Of a DNA stretch of 64,000 nt, positions 23,795-32,348 are shown one piece after another. A model generated the notes under the pieces. The model was not told the origin of the DNA. It ran no database searches and saw nothing but the letters and a program-made list of their open reading frames with translations. Numbering within the stretch: position 1 is the stretch's first letter; every line of letters starts with the position of its first letter. Source of the stretch: Nonomuraea gerenzanensis (GTDB lineage Bacteria > Actinomycetota > Actinomycetes > Streptosporangiales > Streptosporangiaceae); assembly GCF_020215645.1 (NCBI RefSeq), contig NZ_CP084058.1, forward strand, positions 2,790,001 through 2,854,000. Direction: 5' to 3'. Both the position numbers and the translations under genes were made by a program.

Positions 23795-25111
23795 ATGACC
23801 CCCCAGGATTCCGCCGCCGTACGGCGCAAGGTCTCGCTGGCCTCCGCGATCGGCAACTTCGTCGAGTGGTTCGACTCGGCGGCCTACGCCGTGATGTCCG
23901 CGACCATCGCGGCGCTGTTCTTCCCCGACTACGACAGGTCGGCCGCGCTGCTCGCCACCTGGGCGATCTTCGCGGGCGGGTTCGTCGCCCGGCCGCTCGG
24001 CGCGGCCTTCTTCGGCCGGTACGGCGATCGCCTCGGCCGCAACAGGATGCTGGCCCTGACCGTCCTGACGATGAGCGGCGCCACGTTCCTCATCGGGATC
24101 CTGCCGACCTACGCCTCCTGGGGCATGGCCGCGCCGATCCTGCTGTTCCTGCTGCGCTGCGCCCAGGGCTTCTCCACGGGCGGCGAGTACACGGGCGCGT
24201 CGGCGTTCATCGTCGAGTACGCCCCGGAGGGCCGCAGGGCCCGCTTCGCCGCCGCCGTGCCCGTGACCGTGGGGCTGGCCAGCGTGGCGGGCTCCGGCGT
24301 CGGCTTCCTGATCACGGCGTCGCTGTCCGCGGAGGCGCTGCAGAGCTGGGGGTGGCGGGTGCCGTTCCTGCTGGCGGCGCCGCTCGGCCTCATCGGGCTC
24401 TACCTGCGCTCCAAGGTCGAGGACACGCCCGTGTTCCGGTCGCTGGAGCAGCACGACGCGGTGGAGCCGGCGCCGCTGCGGGAGGCCGTGCGGCGGTGCG
24501 GGCGGCAGATCGCCACGCTGTTCGGCTACAGCATCACCAACGCCGTCGGGTACTACCTGATGAGCAGTTACATGATCACGTACATGTCGGAGGAGCTGGG
24601 CTACACCAAGAGCGAGTCGCAGCTCACGAACGTCGTGTCGATGCTGGCGTACAGCGTCGCGTGCGTCTTCGCGGCCATGGCGAGCGACCGGTTCGGGCGC
24701 CGGCCGATGCTCATCGTGGCGTGCGCCGGGTTCGTGCTGCTGCCGCTGCCCGCGTTCTGGCTGATGGGGTCGGGGCTGGCGGGAGCGATGCTGGGCACCT
24801 CGCTGCTGGCCATGCTGGTGTCGGTGATCGGCACCTCGAACGTGCCCGCGCTGGTGGAGATGTTCCCCGCGAAGGTGCGGGCGAGCGGCTCGGCCATCGG
24901 CTACACCGCCGCGTACGTGCTGTTCGGCGGCACCGCGCCGTTCGTCGCCACCGGGCTGGTGTCGGTGTCGGGCAGCGCCGTCGCCCCCGCGTTCTACATG
25001 ATCGTGATCGCGGTGGTGTCGCTGGTCGTGGTGCTGACGTCGTTCAGGGAGACGCGCGGCTTGCGCCTGGACCGGGGCGTGGACGCCACGGTTCCCGCCG
25101 CGCGGGGTTGA
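23795..25111 (+). CDS. MFS transporter, metabolite:H+ symporter (MHS) family
   Basis: This 438-residue transporter has about 12 membrane segments. Start ATG follows AAGGAGCACCC. The MHS signature is clear: ASAIGNFVEWFDSAAYAV at the N-terminus, FGRYGDRLGRNRML in the first cytoplasmic loop and LLRCAQGFSTGGEYTGAS in helix 4. This family (ShiA, ProP, KgtP, CitA relatives) moves small carboxylates or betaines with protons. Being last in the ligase operon, it most likely imports the acid that the ligase activates. The final tail (RLDRGVDATVPAARG) is short and cytoplasmic. Confidence 0.92.
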   Translation: MTPQDSAAVRRKVSLASAIGNFVEWFDSAAYAVMSATIAALFFPDYDRSAALLATWAIFAGGFVARPLGAAFFGRYGDRLGRNRMLALTVLTMSGATFLIGILPTYASWGMAAPILLFLLRCAQGFSTGGEYTGASAFIVEYAPEGRRARFAAAVPVTVGLASVAGSGVGFLITASLSAEALQSWGWRVPFLLAAPLGLIGLYLRSKVEDTPVFRSLEQHDAVEPAPLREAVRRCGRQIATLFGYSITNAVGYYLMSSYMITYMSEELGYTKSESQLTNVVSMLAYSVACVFAAMASDRFGRRPMLIVACAGFVLLPLPAFWLMGSGLAGAMLGTSLLAMLVSVIGTSNVPALVEMFPAKVRASGSAIGYTAAYVLFGGTAPFVATGLVSVSGSAVAPAFYMIVIAVVSLVVVLTSFRETRGLRLDRGVDATVPAARG

Positions 25112-25167
25112 CAGCGGGGTGGGGCTGGTCTTCTCTCGACCCATCGGGGTAGGGAGGGGAGCCCCGC

Positions 25168-28100
25168 ATGAACGCGATCCGCCGATCCGTGCTGGCCTTG
25201 ATCGTCATCGTCGCGCTCATCACCGTTCCCCGTGACCCGGTGCTCGCCCGGACCCCCGCGCCGGGCGGGCCCGGCCTCCCGTCGCACTTCGGCCTGGCCC
25301 GCAAGGACTGCGTCGGCACCGCGACGTCCCGCACGTCGAAGGTCTGGTACACGGTGGCGGGCGGCGTCCTGTCCGACGTATACGAGCCCACGATCGACAA
25401 CACGAACGTCGAGACCATGCAGTTCGCCGTCACCGACGGCCGGACGTTCACCGAGCTGCAGGCCCGCGACACCACCTACCAGGTGAGCACCGACCGCTCG
25501 GGCATGACCTGCACGATCACCTCCGCGAGCAGGGCGGGCCGCTACCGCCTGACCACCACCTACCTGACTGACCCCGACAGGAACGCGGTGGTCGTCCGCG
25601 CCCGCCTCCAGCCGCCCACCCTGCGCCTGTACGCCCGGCTGGACGCGAGCGTGAACGGCAACGGCGGCGGCGGGACGCCCAACGGCGGCCCCGACAGCGG
25701 CGTGGTGGACCCGCGGACCGGCGCCCCCGTCGTCTGGGACGGCAACACCCGGACCTCGGCCCCGGCCCGCGACTACGCCGTCCCCACCCACCTGGCGCTG
25801 CGCGCGGAGCGGCGCCTGCCGCAGGCGAGCGTGGGCTACGCCGGCACGCCCAGTGACGGCGCCGCCCAGCTCGACGCCGCCCGCGAGCTGACCCCCTACA
25901 CCGAGGCGCCCGCGGGCAACGTGGTGGCCACCGCCCGGCTGCCGATCGACGCCAGGGGCGAGGTCACGTTCGCGCTGGGCTTCGGCCGCGACAGGGCCGC
26001 CGCGCTGCGGACCGCCGCGGACGCCGCCGCCCGCCCGTTCGAGGTCACCAGGGCCCGCTACGAGGCCGGCTGGGCCGCCTACGACGCGAGCCTGCGCAAG
26101 CCTCCGGCGGCGCTGGGCGACCTCTACCGGCTCTCGGCCAACGTGCTCAAGGCCAGCGAGGACAAGACGTTCCCCGGCGCGGTCGTGGCCTCCCTGGCCA
26201 GCCCGTGGGGGCAGGCGGTCGGCGCGGGCGAGCTGGCCGGCGGCGAGGCCGTCTACTTCGGCTCCTACCGCGAGATCTTCGCCCGCGACCTGTACGAGGC
26301 GTTCACCGGCTTCCTAGCGGCCGGGGACCTGGCCACCGCCCGGGCCACGGCCCGCTTCCTGCTCGAACGCCAGCAACTGCCCGACGGCCGGATGCCCCGC
26401 AACTCCCTGCTGAACGGCAGGCTCGCCCCCGACTCGGGCGGCGACCAGCTCGACGAGACCGCGTACCCGATCCTGATGGCCTACCAGTCGGGGCTCACCG
26501 GCGTCTGGGACGACGTGCGCGAGGCGGCCGACTTCCTCCTCTCGCACGGGCCGGCGTTCGGCGTGGAGCGGTGGGAGGAGCAGTCGGGCCACTCGCCGTC
26601 CACGATCGCGGCCCAGATCGCCGGGCTGGTCGCGGCGGGCGAACTCGCCGCGCGGCACGGCGACCAGGCGCGCGCCAGGCTCTACCGGGCCACGGCCGAC
26701 CACTTCGCCCGCTCGATCAGGACGTGGACGGTCACCACGACCGGCCCGTACGCGCCCCGCTACTTCCTGCGCCTGTCACGCACCGGCGACCCCGACGCGG
26801 CCGCCTCCTACAACCTCGGCAACGGCGGCCCCACCGAGGACCAGCGCCGCGTGGTGGACGCCGGCTTCCTGGAGCTGACCAGGCTCGGCATCCTGCCGCC
26901 GGACGACCCCGACGTGCTGGCCAGCCTCCCCGTCGTGGACCGGGTGATCAGGCGGGAGACGGCGAGCGGCCCCGGCTGGTATCGCTACGGCTCCGACACC
27001 GCCGGCACCGAGGACGGCTACGGCGACTGCCACGAGCCCGACCCCACGTCCTGCGCGCCGTCGGGCAAGCCGTGGCCCACCGGCAACAACGGCTCGGGGC
27101 ACCTGTGGCCGGTGCTGGCGGGCGAGCGGGCCGAGCAGGCGCTGCAGAACGGCGACCAGGCCGGCGCCACCGCGCTGCTGTCGGCGATGCGGGCCATGGC
27201 GTCGGGCACCGGGCTGATCCCTGAGCAGGCGTGGGAGAACCCGGATCTGCCCGCCTCCCCGTACGGCGCCGACCCGGCCACCGCCTCCATCGGCTTCCGC
27301 GACGGCGGCCCGGCAGGCTCGGCCTCGCCGCTGACGTGGGCGCAGGCCCAGGTCGTGCGGCTCATCCTGTCGCTCGGCGGCACCAGGCCGGTCGAGCAGC
27401 CCGAGATCGTGCGCCGCCGCTACGCCGACCCGCCCCAGGCCGCGCCGCTCACCGTCACCGCCCCGGCCGACGGCACCGCCGTGCCCGGCACGTCCGTGAC
27501 CGTCACGGGCAGCACCGCGCCGGGGGCGCGCGTGGACGTCGCCGCCACGCCCGTCGACACCGGCGCCGCCACCCAGGTCGTCCCGGTACGGGCCGGCGCG
27601 GACGGCGCCTTCACCGCCTCCGCCCCGGTGTCGTTCGGCGAGGTGGTGATCACCGTGACGGCCACCACCTCCGACGGCCGCACCGGGTACGCGCGGCGCG
27701 CGGTCGTCGGCGACATCGTGGACGCCACGACCGTGCTCGACGTCGAGGACCCGGAGGGCGACGACGACGGGCCGGGCACGTACGCGTACCCGACCGCCGC
27801 CGACTTCCACGACGGGGCCTTCGACCTGCGCAGGTTCCAGGTGATCACGGACGCGAGCACCGTCTACCTGCGGGCCGTCCTGCGCGACCTCACCCCCACC
27901 TTCGGCAACCAGCTCGGCGCCCAGCTCCTCGACGTGTACGTCCGGGACCCGGCGGTGGCCACGACCTCGACACAGGCGGCCTTCCCGCAGCGCAACCACC
28001 GGATCGCCGAGCAGGACGCGTGGTCGCAGCGGGTGGAGGCGCAGGGCTTCGCCGCCCCGGTCTGGGTGACGGCGGGCGGCGCGGCGCAGGCGGGAGCCGT

Positions 28101-28425
28101 GGTGCGCGCGTCCGGCACCACCCGGACGATCACGATCGCCCTGCCCAGGGCCACCTTCGGCACGCCCGGGCCCGGGTGGCGCTTCGCCGTGGTGCTGACC
28201 GGGCAGGACGGGTTCAGCGCCGACCAGGCCAGGACGTTCGCCGCGACGCCGCAGCCGTACCAGTTCGGGGTGTGCGCCGAGGGCGGCACGGCGCCGCTGT
28301 GCGCCGTGGACCCGGGCACCGTGCCCAAGGCCCTCGACGTGCTCCTCCCGCCCGGCCTGTCCCAGGCCGACGTGCTGAACCCGCTGCTCGGCCCGGTCAC
28401 CGTCCCAGCGGTCCGGGTCCCGTGA
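25168..28425 (+). CDS. Secreted GH15 glucodextranase/glucoamylase-like enzyme with C-terminal Ig-like and DOMON-like domains
   Basis: This protein has 1085 residues, with GGAGGGGAGCC before the ATG and a signal peptide ending near ARTP. Residues about 35-310 match the glucodextranase N-domain (super-beta-sandwich), about 315-750 the GH15 (alpha/alpha)6 barrel. Candidate catalytic acid is E470 or E471 in ERWEEQSGHSPS and base E686 in GLIPEQAWEN; GHLWPVLAGERA is also typical. After residue 760 comes an Ig-like domain (PADGTAVPGTSVTVTGS) and then a glucodextranase C-domain-like region (VLDVEDPEGDDDGPG, FDLRRFQV). It releases glucose from alpha-glucans or dextran outside the cell. The GH87 enzyme 11 kb away could supply related oligosaccharides. 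Confidence 0.9.
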   Translation: MNAIRRSVLALIVIVALITVPRDPVLARTPAPGGPGLPSHFGLARKDCVGTATSRTSKVWYTVAGGVLSDVYEPTIDNTNVETMQFAVTDGRTFTELQARDTTYQVSTDRSGMTCTITSASRAGRYRLTTTYLTDPDRNAVVVRARLQPPTLRLYARLDASVNGNGGGGTPNGGPDSGVVDPRTGAPVVWDGNTRTSAPARDYAVPTHLALRAERRLPQASVGYAGTPSDGAAQLDAARELTPYTEAPAGNVVATARLPIDARGEVTFALGFGRDRAAALRTAADAAARPFEVTRARYEAGWAAYDASLRKPPAALGDLYRLSANVLKASEDKTFPGAVVASLASPWGQAVGAGELAGGEAVYFGSYREIFARDLYEAFTGFLAAGDLATARATARFLLERQQLPDGRMPRNSLLNGRLAPDSGGDQLDETAYPILMAYQSGLTGVWDDVREAADFLLSHGPAFGVERWEEQSGHSPSTIAAQIAGLVAAGELAARHGDQARARLYRATADHFARSIRTWTVTTTGPYAPRYFLRLSRTGDPDAAASYNLGNGGPTEDQRRVVDAGFLELTRLGILPPDDPDVLASLPVVDRVIRRETASGPGWYRYGSDTAGTEDGYGDCHEPDPTSCAPSGKPWPTGNNGSGHLWPVLAGERAEQALQNGDQAGATALLSAMRAMASGTGLIPEQAWENPDLPASPYGADPATASIGFRDGGPAGSASPLTWAQAQVVRLILSLGGTRPVEQPEIVRRRYADPPQAAPLTVTAPADGTAVPGTSVTVTGSTAPGARVDVAATPVDTGAATQVVPVRAGADGAFTASAPVSFGEVVITVTATTSDGRTGYARRAVVGDIVDATTVLDVEDPEGDDDGPGTYAYPTAADFHDGAFDLRRFQVITDASTVYLRAVLRDLTPTFGNQLGAQLLDVYVRDPAVATTSTQAAFPQRNHRIAEQDAWSQRVEAQGFAAPVWVTAGGAAQAGAVVRASGTTRTITIALPRATFGTPGPGWRFAVVLTGQDGFSADQARTFAATPQPYQFGVCAEGGTAPLCAVDPGTVPKALDVLLPPGLSQADVLNPLLGPVTVPAVRVP

Positions 28426-28431
28426 CGGCGG

Positions 28432-29949
28432 TCAGCTGTGCCAGGTGCGCTGGAGCGTGTCCTGGAGCCGTCGCTTGGCCGGCGGCGGCACGTCGCCGCC
28501 CGCCGGTGCGGGCAGCTCGGGCCGCGCGGGCGGCACCAGCACCGCCGTCTCCTCCTCGTCGGCCGGTCGCTCCACCTCGGTGTACCCGCCCTCGACCGAG
28601 CGCACGATCACCCCGGTCTCCACGCCGTGCGCCACCGTGTGCCGGTCGCGGGCCCGCAGCCCCAGGCAGATCCGCCGGGTGATGACGAACCCCAGCACCG
28701 GCCCCGCCACCACCGCGACCCGGAAGATCCACGTCGTCGCGTACAGCGAGATGTGGAAGGTGGTGGCGATCAGGTCGTTGCCCCCGGCCGCCCACAGCAC
28801 CCCGTAGTACACCACCCCGGCGACGCCGAGCCCGGCCCGCACCGGCACGTCGCGCGGCCGGTCGAGCAGGTGGTGCACGGCCCGGTCACGGGTGACCCAC
28901 CGCTCGACGAACGGGTAGCCGGCCAGCGCCACGAACAGCAGCCCCGGCGCGGCCAGCGCCGGCAGCACCACGCTCATGGCCACCGTCTGGCCGAACACCG
29001 TGAACTCCCACGGCGGCATGATCCGCAGCGCGCCCTCCAGGAAGCCCATGTACCAGTCCGGCTGGGAGCCCGCGCTGACGTGGCCCGGCATGTACGGCCC
29101 GTACAGCCAGATCGGGTTGATCTGGAACACGGTGGCCAGCAGCGCGACCACCCCGGTCACCCACAGGAAGAACACCGTCGTCTTGGCCAGGAACGCCGGG
29201 TAGAACGGCGCCCCGCGCACCACCCGCTCGTTCAGCCCCTTGGCCCGGAACTGCGTGTGCGTCTGCCGCCAGGTCAGCACGATCGCGTGCAGCGGCAGGA
29301 GCACGAGCAGGATGCCGGGGATCAGCAGCACGTGGATGCTGAAGAGCCGGGCGATGATGTCCTCGCCGGGGAACTCGCCGCCGAACAGGAACATCGCCAG
29401 GTACGTCCCCACCAGCGGGATCGAGATCGTCACGCCGTGCAGGATGCGCAGCCCGGCCCCGGACAGCAGATCGTCGGGCAACGAGTAGCCGAACAGCCCG
29501 TTGAACATCACCAGCACGAACAGCAGCACGCCGATCAGCCAGTTCAGGTCGCGCGGCTTGCGGAAGGCGCCGGTGAAGAAGTTGCGCAGCGCGTGCACCA
29601 CGATGGCGGCCAGGAAGATCAGCGTGGCCCAGTGGTGCATCTGCCGCATCAGCAGGCCGCCGCGCACCTCGAAGCTGATCTCCAGCGACGAGGCGTACGC
29701 CTCGCTCATCATCACGCCGCGCAGCGGCACGTACGCGCCGTCGTAGACGACCTCCTTCATGCTCGGCTTGAAGAACAACGTCAGGAAGACGCCGGTGAGC
29801 AGGATCACCACGAAGGCGTATAGGGCGATCTCCCCGAGCAGGAACGTCCAGTGGTCGGGAAAGATCTTCCGCATCGCCTTCTTCAGGAACCCGGCGCCAC
29901 CTATCCGGTCGTCCAGTGCCCCGGCCAGTGAGCTGCCCTTCATCGCCAC
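28432..29949 (-). CDS. qcrB: Cytochrome bc1 cytochrome b subunit, paralogue 1
   Basis: This 505-residue polytopic protein carries four haem-ligand His in the expected pairs: in RQMHHWATLIF and IVVHALRNFF, then IHVLLIPG and LPLHAIVL. The Qo-site motif appears as SQPDWYMGF, the actinobacterial PDWY form. The long C-terminal tail beyond residue 420, with acidic stretch ADEEETAVL, is actinobacterial. The frame opens with GTG but the ATG three codons... that is, two codons later sits behind GGGGTG; the start is ambiguous. QcrA and QcrC are absent on either side, so this is not the main bc1 operon. It converges with the GH15 gene with 6 bp between stops. A close paralogue lies upstream. Confidence 0.93.
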   Translation of the reverse strand: MAMKGSSLAGALDDRIGGAGFLKKAMRKIFPDHWTFLLGEIALYAFVVILLTGVFLTLFFKPSMKEVVYDGAYVPLRGVMMSEAYASSLEISFEVRGGLLMRQMHHWATLIFLAAIVVHALRNFFTGAFRKPRDLNWLIGVLLFVLVMFNGLFGYSLPDDLLSGAGLRILHGVTISIPLVGTYLAMFLFGGEFPGEDIIARLFSIHVLLIPGILLVLLPLHAIVLTWRQTHTQFRAKGLNERVVRGAPFYPAFLAKTTVFFLWVTGVVALLATVFQINPIWLYGPYMPGHVSAGSQPDWYMGFLEGALRIMPPWEFTVFGQTVAMSVVLPALAAPGLLFVALAGYPFVERWVTRDRAVHHLLDRPRDVPVRAGLGVAGVVYYGVLWAAGGNDLIATTFHISLYATTWIFRVAVVAGPVLGFVITRRICLGLRARDRHTVAHGVETGVIVRSVEGGYTEVERPADEEETAVLVPPARPELPAPAGGDVPPPAKRRLQDTLQRTWHS

Positions 29950-29976
29950 CCCGCATACGGCTCGGTTGTCTCGTCA
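29947..29976 (-). promoter_or_regulatory. Conserved leader of qcrB paralogue 1
   Basis: The 30 bases immediately upstream of and overlapping the start match the leader of paralogue 2 (31464-31493) at 28 of 30 positions. The core on the plus strand is CGGCTCGGTTGTCTCGTCA. On the coding strand it ends in the GGGGTG ribosome-site-like run. It may be a retained control element or a relic of duplication. Confidence 0.6.
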
Positions 29977-30011
29977 CCACGAAGACGTCGCAGGATGGTG
30001 ATTTGTGACAC

Positions 30012-31466
30012 TCACCGGTCGATGAGTTTCGGCTCCGGGCCGGCGGGCGGCGCGAGCCTCTCCCTCTCCTCCTCGGTCAGCGGGCGCTCGACCTCGGTGT
30101 AGCGGCCCTCGGGCGAGCGTACGAGCCGGCCGGTCTCCACGCCGTGCTCGGCCATCCGCCGGTCGTGCGCCTGCAGCCCCAGGCAGATCCACGTGGTCAC
30201 CACGTACGCCAGCACCGGCCCGATCAGGACCGCCACCCGGAAGATCCAGGTCGTCGCGTTCAGCGAGATGTGGAAGTTGGCGGCGATCACGTCGTTGCCG
30301 CCGGCCGTCCACAACACCCCGTAGTACACGACGCCCGCGACCCCGATCCCCGTCCGCCTCGGCACGTCACGCGGGCGGTCGAGCAGGTTGTGCACGGCCC
30401 TGTCACGGGTGAGCCACCGCTCCGCGAACGGGTACAGCGCCAGCCCGGCGAACAGCAGCCCCGGTGCCAGCAGCGCCGGGATCAGCACGCTCATGGTCAC
30501 CGTGTGGCCGAACAGGGTGAACTCCCACGGCGGCATGAGCCGCAGTGCCCCCTCCAGGAAGCCCATGTACCAGTCGGGCTGGGAGCCGGCGCTGACCGTG
30601 CTGGGCACGTACGGCCCGTACAGCCAGATCGGGTTGATCTGGAACACGGTGGCCAGCAGCGCGACCACCCCCGCCACCCACAGCAGGTACGCCGCCGTCT
30701 TGGCGATGAACGCGGGGAAGAACGGCGCCCCGCTCACCTGGTGGTTGCGCACCCCGCGCTCACGGAACTGCGTGTGCGTCTGCCGCCAGGTCAGCACCAC
30801 CGCGTGCAGCGGCACCAGCACCAGCAGCAGGCCGGGCACGAGCAGCACGTGCAGGCTGTACAGGCGCGGGACGATGTCGCCGCCGGGGAACTCGCCGCCG
30901 AACAGGAACATCGCCAGGTACGTCCCCACCAGCGGCACCGACACCAGCACCCCGTGCAGGATGCGCAGCCCGGCCCCGGACAGCAGGTCGTCGGGCAGCG
31001 AGTAGCCGAACAGCCCGTTGAGCATGACCAGGCCGAACAGGGCCACGCCGATCAGCCAGTTCAGCTCGCGCGGCTTGCGGAAGGAGCCGGTGAAGAAGTT
31101 GCGCAGCAGGTGCACCACGATGCCGCCGAGGAAGATCAGCGTGGACCAGTGGTGCATCTGCCGCATCAGCAGGCCGCCGCGCACGTCGAAGCTGATCTCC
31201 AGGGACGAGGCGTACGCCTCGCTCATCATGACCCCGCGCAGCGGCACGTAGGCGCCGTCGTAGACGACCTCCTTCATGCTCGGCTTGAAGAAGAACGTCA
31301 GGAAGACCCCGGTGACCAGCACGACCACGAACGCGTACAGGGCGATCTCGCCCAGCAGGAACGACCAGTGGTTGTTGAAGGCCTTGCGCATCGCCCTGTC
31401 CAGGAAGCGGGCGCCGCCGACCCGATCGTCCAGAGCCCTGACCAGTGAGCTCGCCTTCATCGTCAC
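30012..31466 (-). CDS. qcrB: Cytochrome bc1 cytochrome b subunit, paralogue 2
   Basis: This protein has 484 residues, roughly 80% identical to paralogue 1 by eye over the membrane core, with near-complete identity in the segment from FFKPSMKEVVYDG to the first haem region. All four haem His and SQPDWYMGF are conserved, so both copies look functional. Differences concentrate at the N-terminus, in loops and in the C-terminal tail, which is shorter here (ending KLIDR). Like copy 1 it starts at GTG or at an ATG two codons later behind GGGGTG. The 62-bp gap between copies holds no terminator, so they may be co-transcribed with this copy first. Confidence 0.93.
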   Translation of the reverse strand: MTMKASSLVRALDDRVGGARFLDRAMRKAFNNHWSFLLGEIALYAFVVVLVTGVFLTFFFKPSMKEVVYDGAYVPLRGVMMSEAYASSLEISFDVRGGLLMRQMHHWSTLIFLGGIVVHLLRNFFTGSFRKPRELNWLIGVALFGLVMLNGLFGYSLPDDLLSGAGLRILHGVLVSVPLVGTYLAMFLFGGEFPGGDIVPRLYSLHVLLVPGLLLVLVPLHAVVLTWRQTHTQFRERGVRNHQVSGAPFFPAFIAKTAAYLLWVAGVVALLATVFQINPIWLYGPYVPSTVSAGSQPDWYMGFLEGALRLMPPWEFTLFGHTVTMSVLIPALLAPGLLFAGLALYPFAERWLTRDRAVHNLLDRPRDVPRRTGIGVAGVVYYGVLWTAGGNDVIAANFHISLNATTWIFRVAVLIGPVLAYVVTTWICLGLQAHDRRMAEHGVETGRLVRSPEGRYTEVERPLTEEERERLAPPAGPEPKLIDR

Positions 31467-31493
31467 CCCGCACCCGGCTCGGTTGTCTCGTCA
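31464..31493 (-). promoter_or_regulatory. Conserved leader of qcrB paralogue 2
   Basis: Counterpart of 29947-29976, differing at two adjacent bases only. It lies upstream of the first gene of the tandem pair, so it is the better candidate for a true promoter or leader element. Confidence 0.6.
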
Positions 31494-31529
31494 TACGAGG
31501 GACCGGGCAGGGGTGGCGAGTCGTGACAG

Positions 31530-32183
31530 TCAGGCGAAGCGCTCCACGGTGACGGGGATGAGACCCTGCTCGCGGACGGCCTGGCGGTGGTGGTGCAGCA
31601 GCGCCCCGAGCGCCGTGATCGGGCCGGAGCCCAGGCGTGCGGTCACGTCCACGCACCAGGCGATGCCCGCGCCGATCCGGCGCAGCTCCCAGCTGAAGCC
31701 GTGGCCGCCTGCGCTGGCGGAGGCCGTGCCGACCACGCGCGGGTCGCCGGTGGGCTCCAGGCGCAGCGCCGTGCTGGCGTTGGCCAGCCCGGTCTCACCC
31801 AGCTCCCCGGCGAACAGGATGCGGTAGCGGCGGGCCTTGGCGGAGCCGTTGCCCAGGTGCAGCGGGGCCGTGGTGGGCAGCGCGCGGCGCTCCTGGAAGA
31901 GCGTGCGCAGCCCGGCCTCCTCCGGCAGCCCGCCGCCGCCGAGCACCTTGAACGCGCGCACCGCCTCCTGCCTGCTGACGGGCGTCACCCGGGAGCGCAG
32001 CTCGGTGTCGGCGCGGATGGCCCTGCTCAGCTCGGCCGAGGCGGACCAGGCCCCGATCTCCGCCACCCACTCGGCGCCGTCGATGCCGGCCGCCGTGTAG
32101 TCGTCGCACAGGACGAACTCCTCCACCAGGAGCCCTGCGGGCGATCGATCGCCCGCCGTCGCGGAGATCAGGTAGTAGTCCAC
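31530..32183 (-). CDS. Uncharacterised 217-aa cytoplasmic protein
   Basis: I do not recognise this family. It starts at a GTG without a clear ribosome site. There is no signal peptide or membrane segment. Visible features are an acidic N-terminal half (LLVEEFVLCDDYTAAGIDGAEWVAEI, in parts), a mid-region GGGGLPEEAGLRTLF, and a C-terminal half that reads like a beta-sheet domain (ARRYRILFAGELG, HGFSWELRRIGAGIAWCVDVT, LHHHRQAVREQGLIPVTVERF). Good codon usage and a clean 165-bp divergent gap to the transpeptidase support a real gene. Nothing in the context assigns a role. Confidence 0.65.
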   Translation of the reverse strand: MDYYLISATAGDRSPAGLLVEEFVLCDDYTAAGIDGAEWVAEIGAWSASAELSRAIRADTELRSRVTPVSRQEAVRAFKVLGGGGLPEEAGLRTLFQERRALPTTAPLHLGNGSAKARRYRILFAGELGETGLANASTALRLEPTGDPRVVGTASASAGGHGFSWELRRIGAGIAWCVDVTARLGSGPITALGALLHHHRQAVREQGLIPVTVERFA

Positions 32184-32348
32184 CGGCCCATGATTGTGGG
32201 CGGTGGAACGTCAGATCAAGATCATCGCAACGCGCCGCGCCGCCGTGTTCGCATGGGTTCGGTCAATACGGGAAGGAGTCCGCCGGATCGCCGATAACCG
32301 GTCTAATCTCAATGGTTGCCAATATGTCAGGCGCGGGAGGCATCGCTG

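Noticed and set aside
21773..25144. 1123-residue minus-strand open frame under the ligase and transporter genes
   Set aside because: Composition is typical of antisense shadow in high-GC DNA (Arg, His, Gln-rich), and the plus-strand genes carry full catalytic motifs.
28432..31466. One qcrB copy being a pseudogene
   Set aside because: Both frames are intact over their full length and keep all four haem His residues and the Qo-site PDWY motif.
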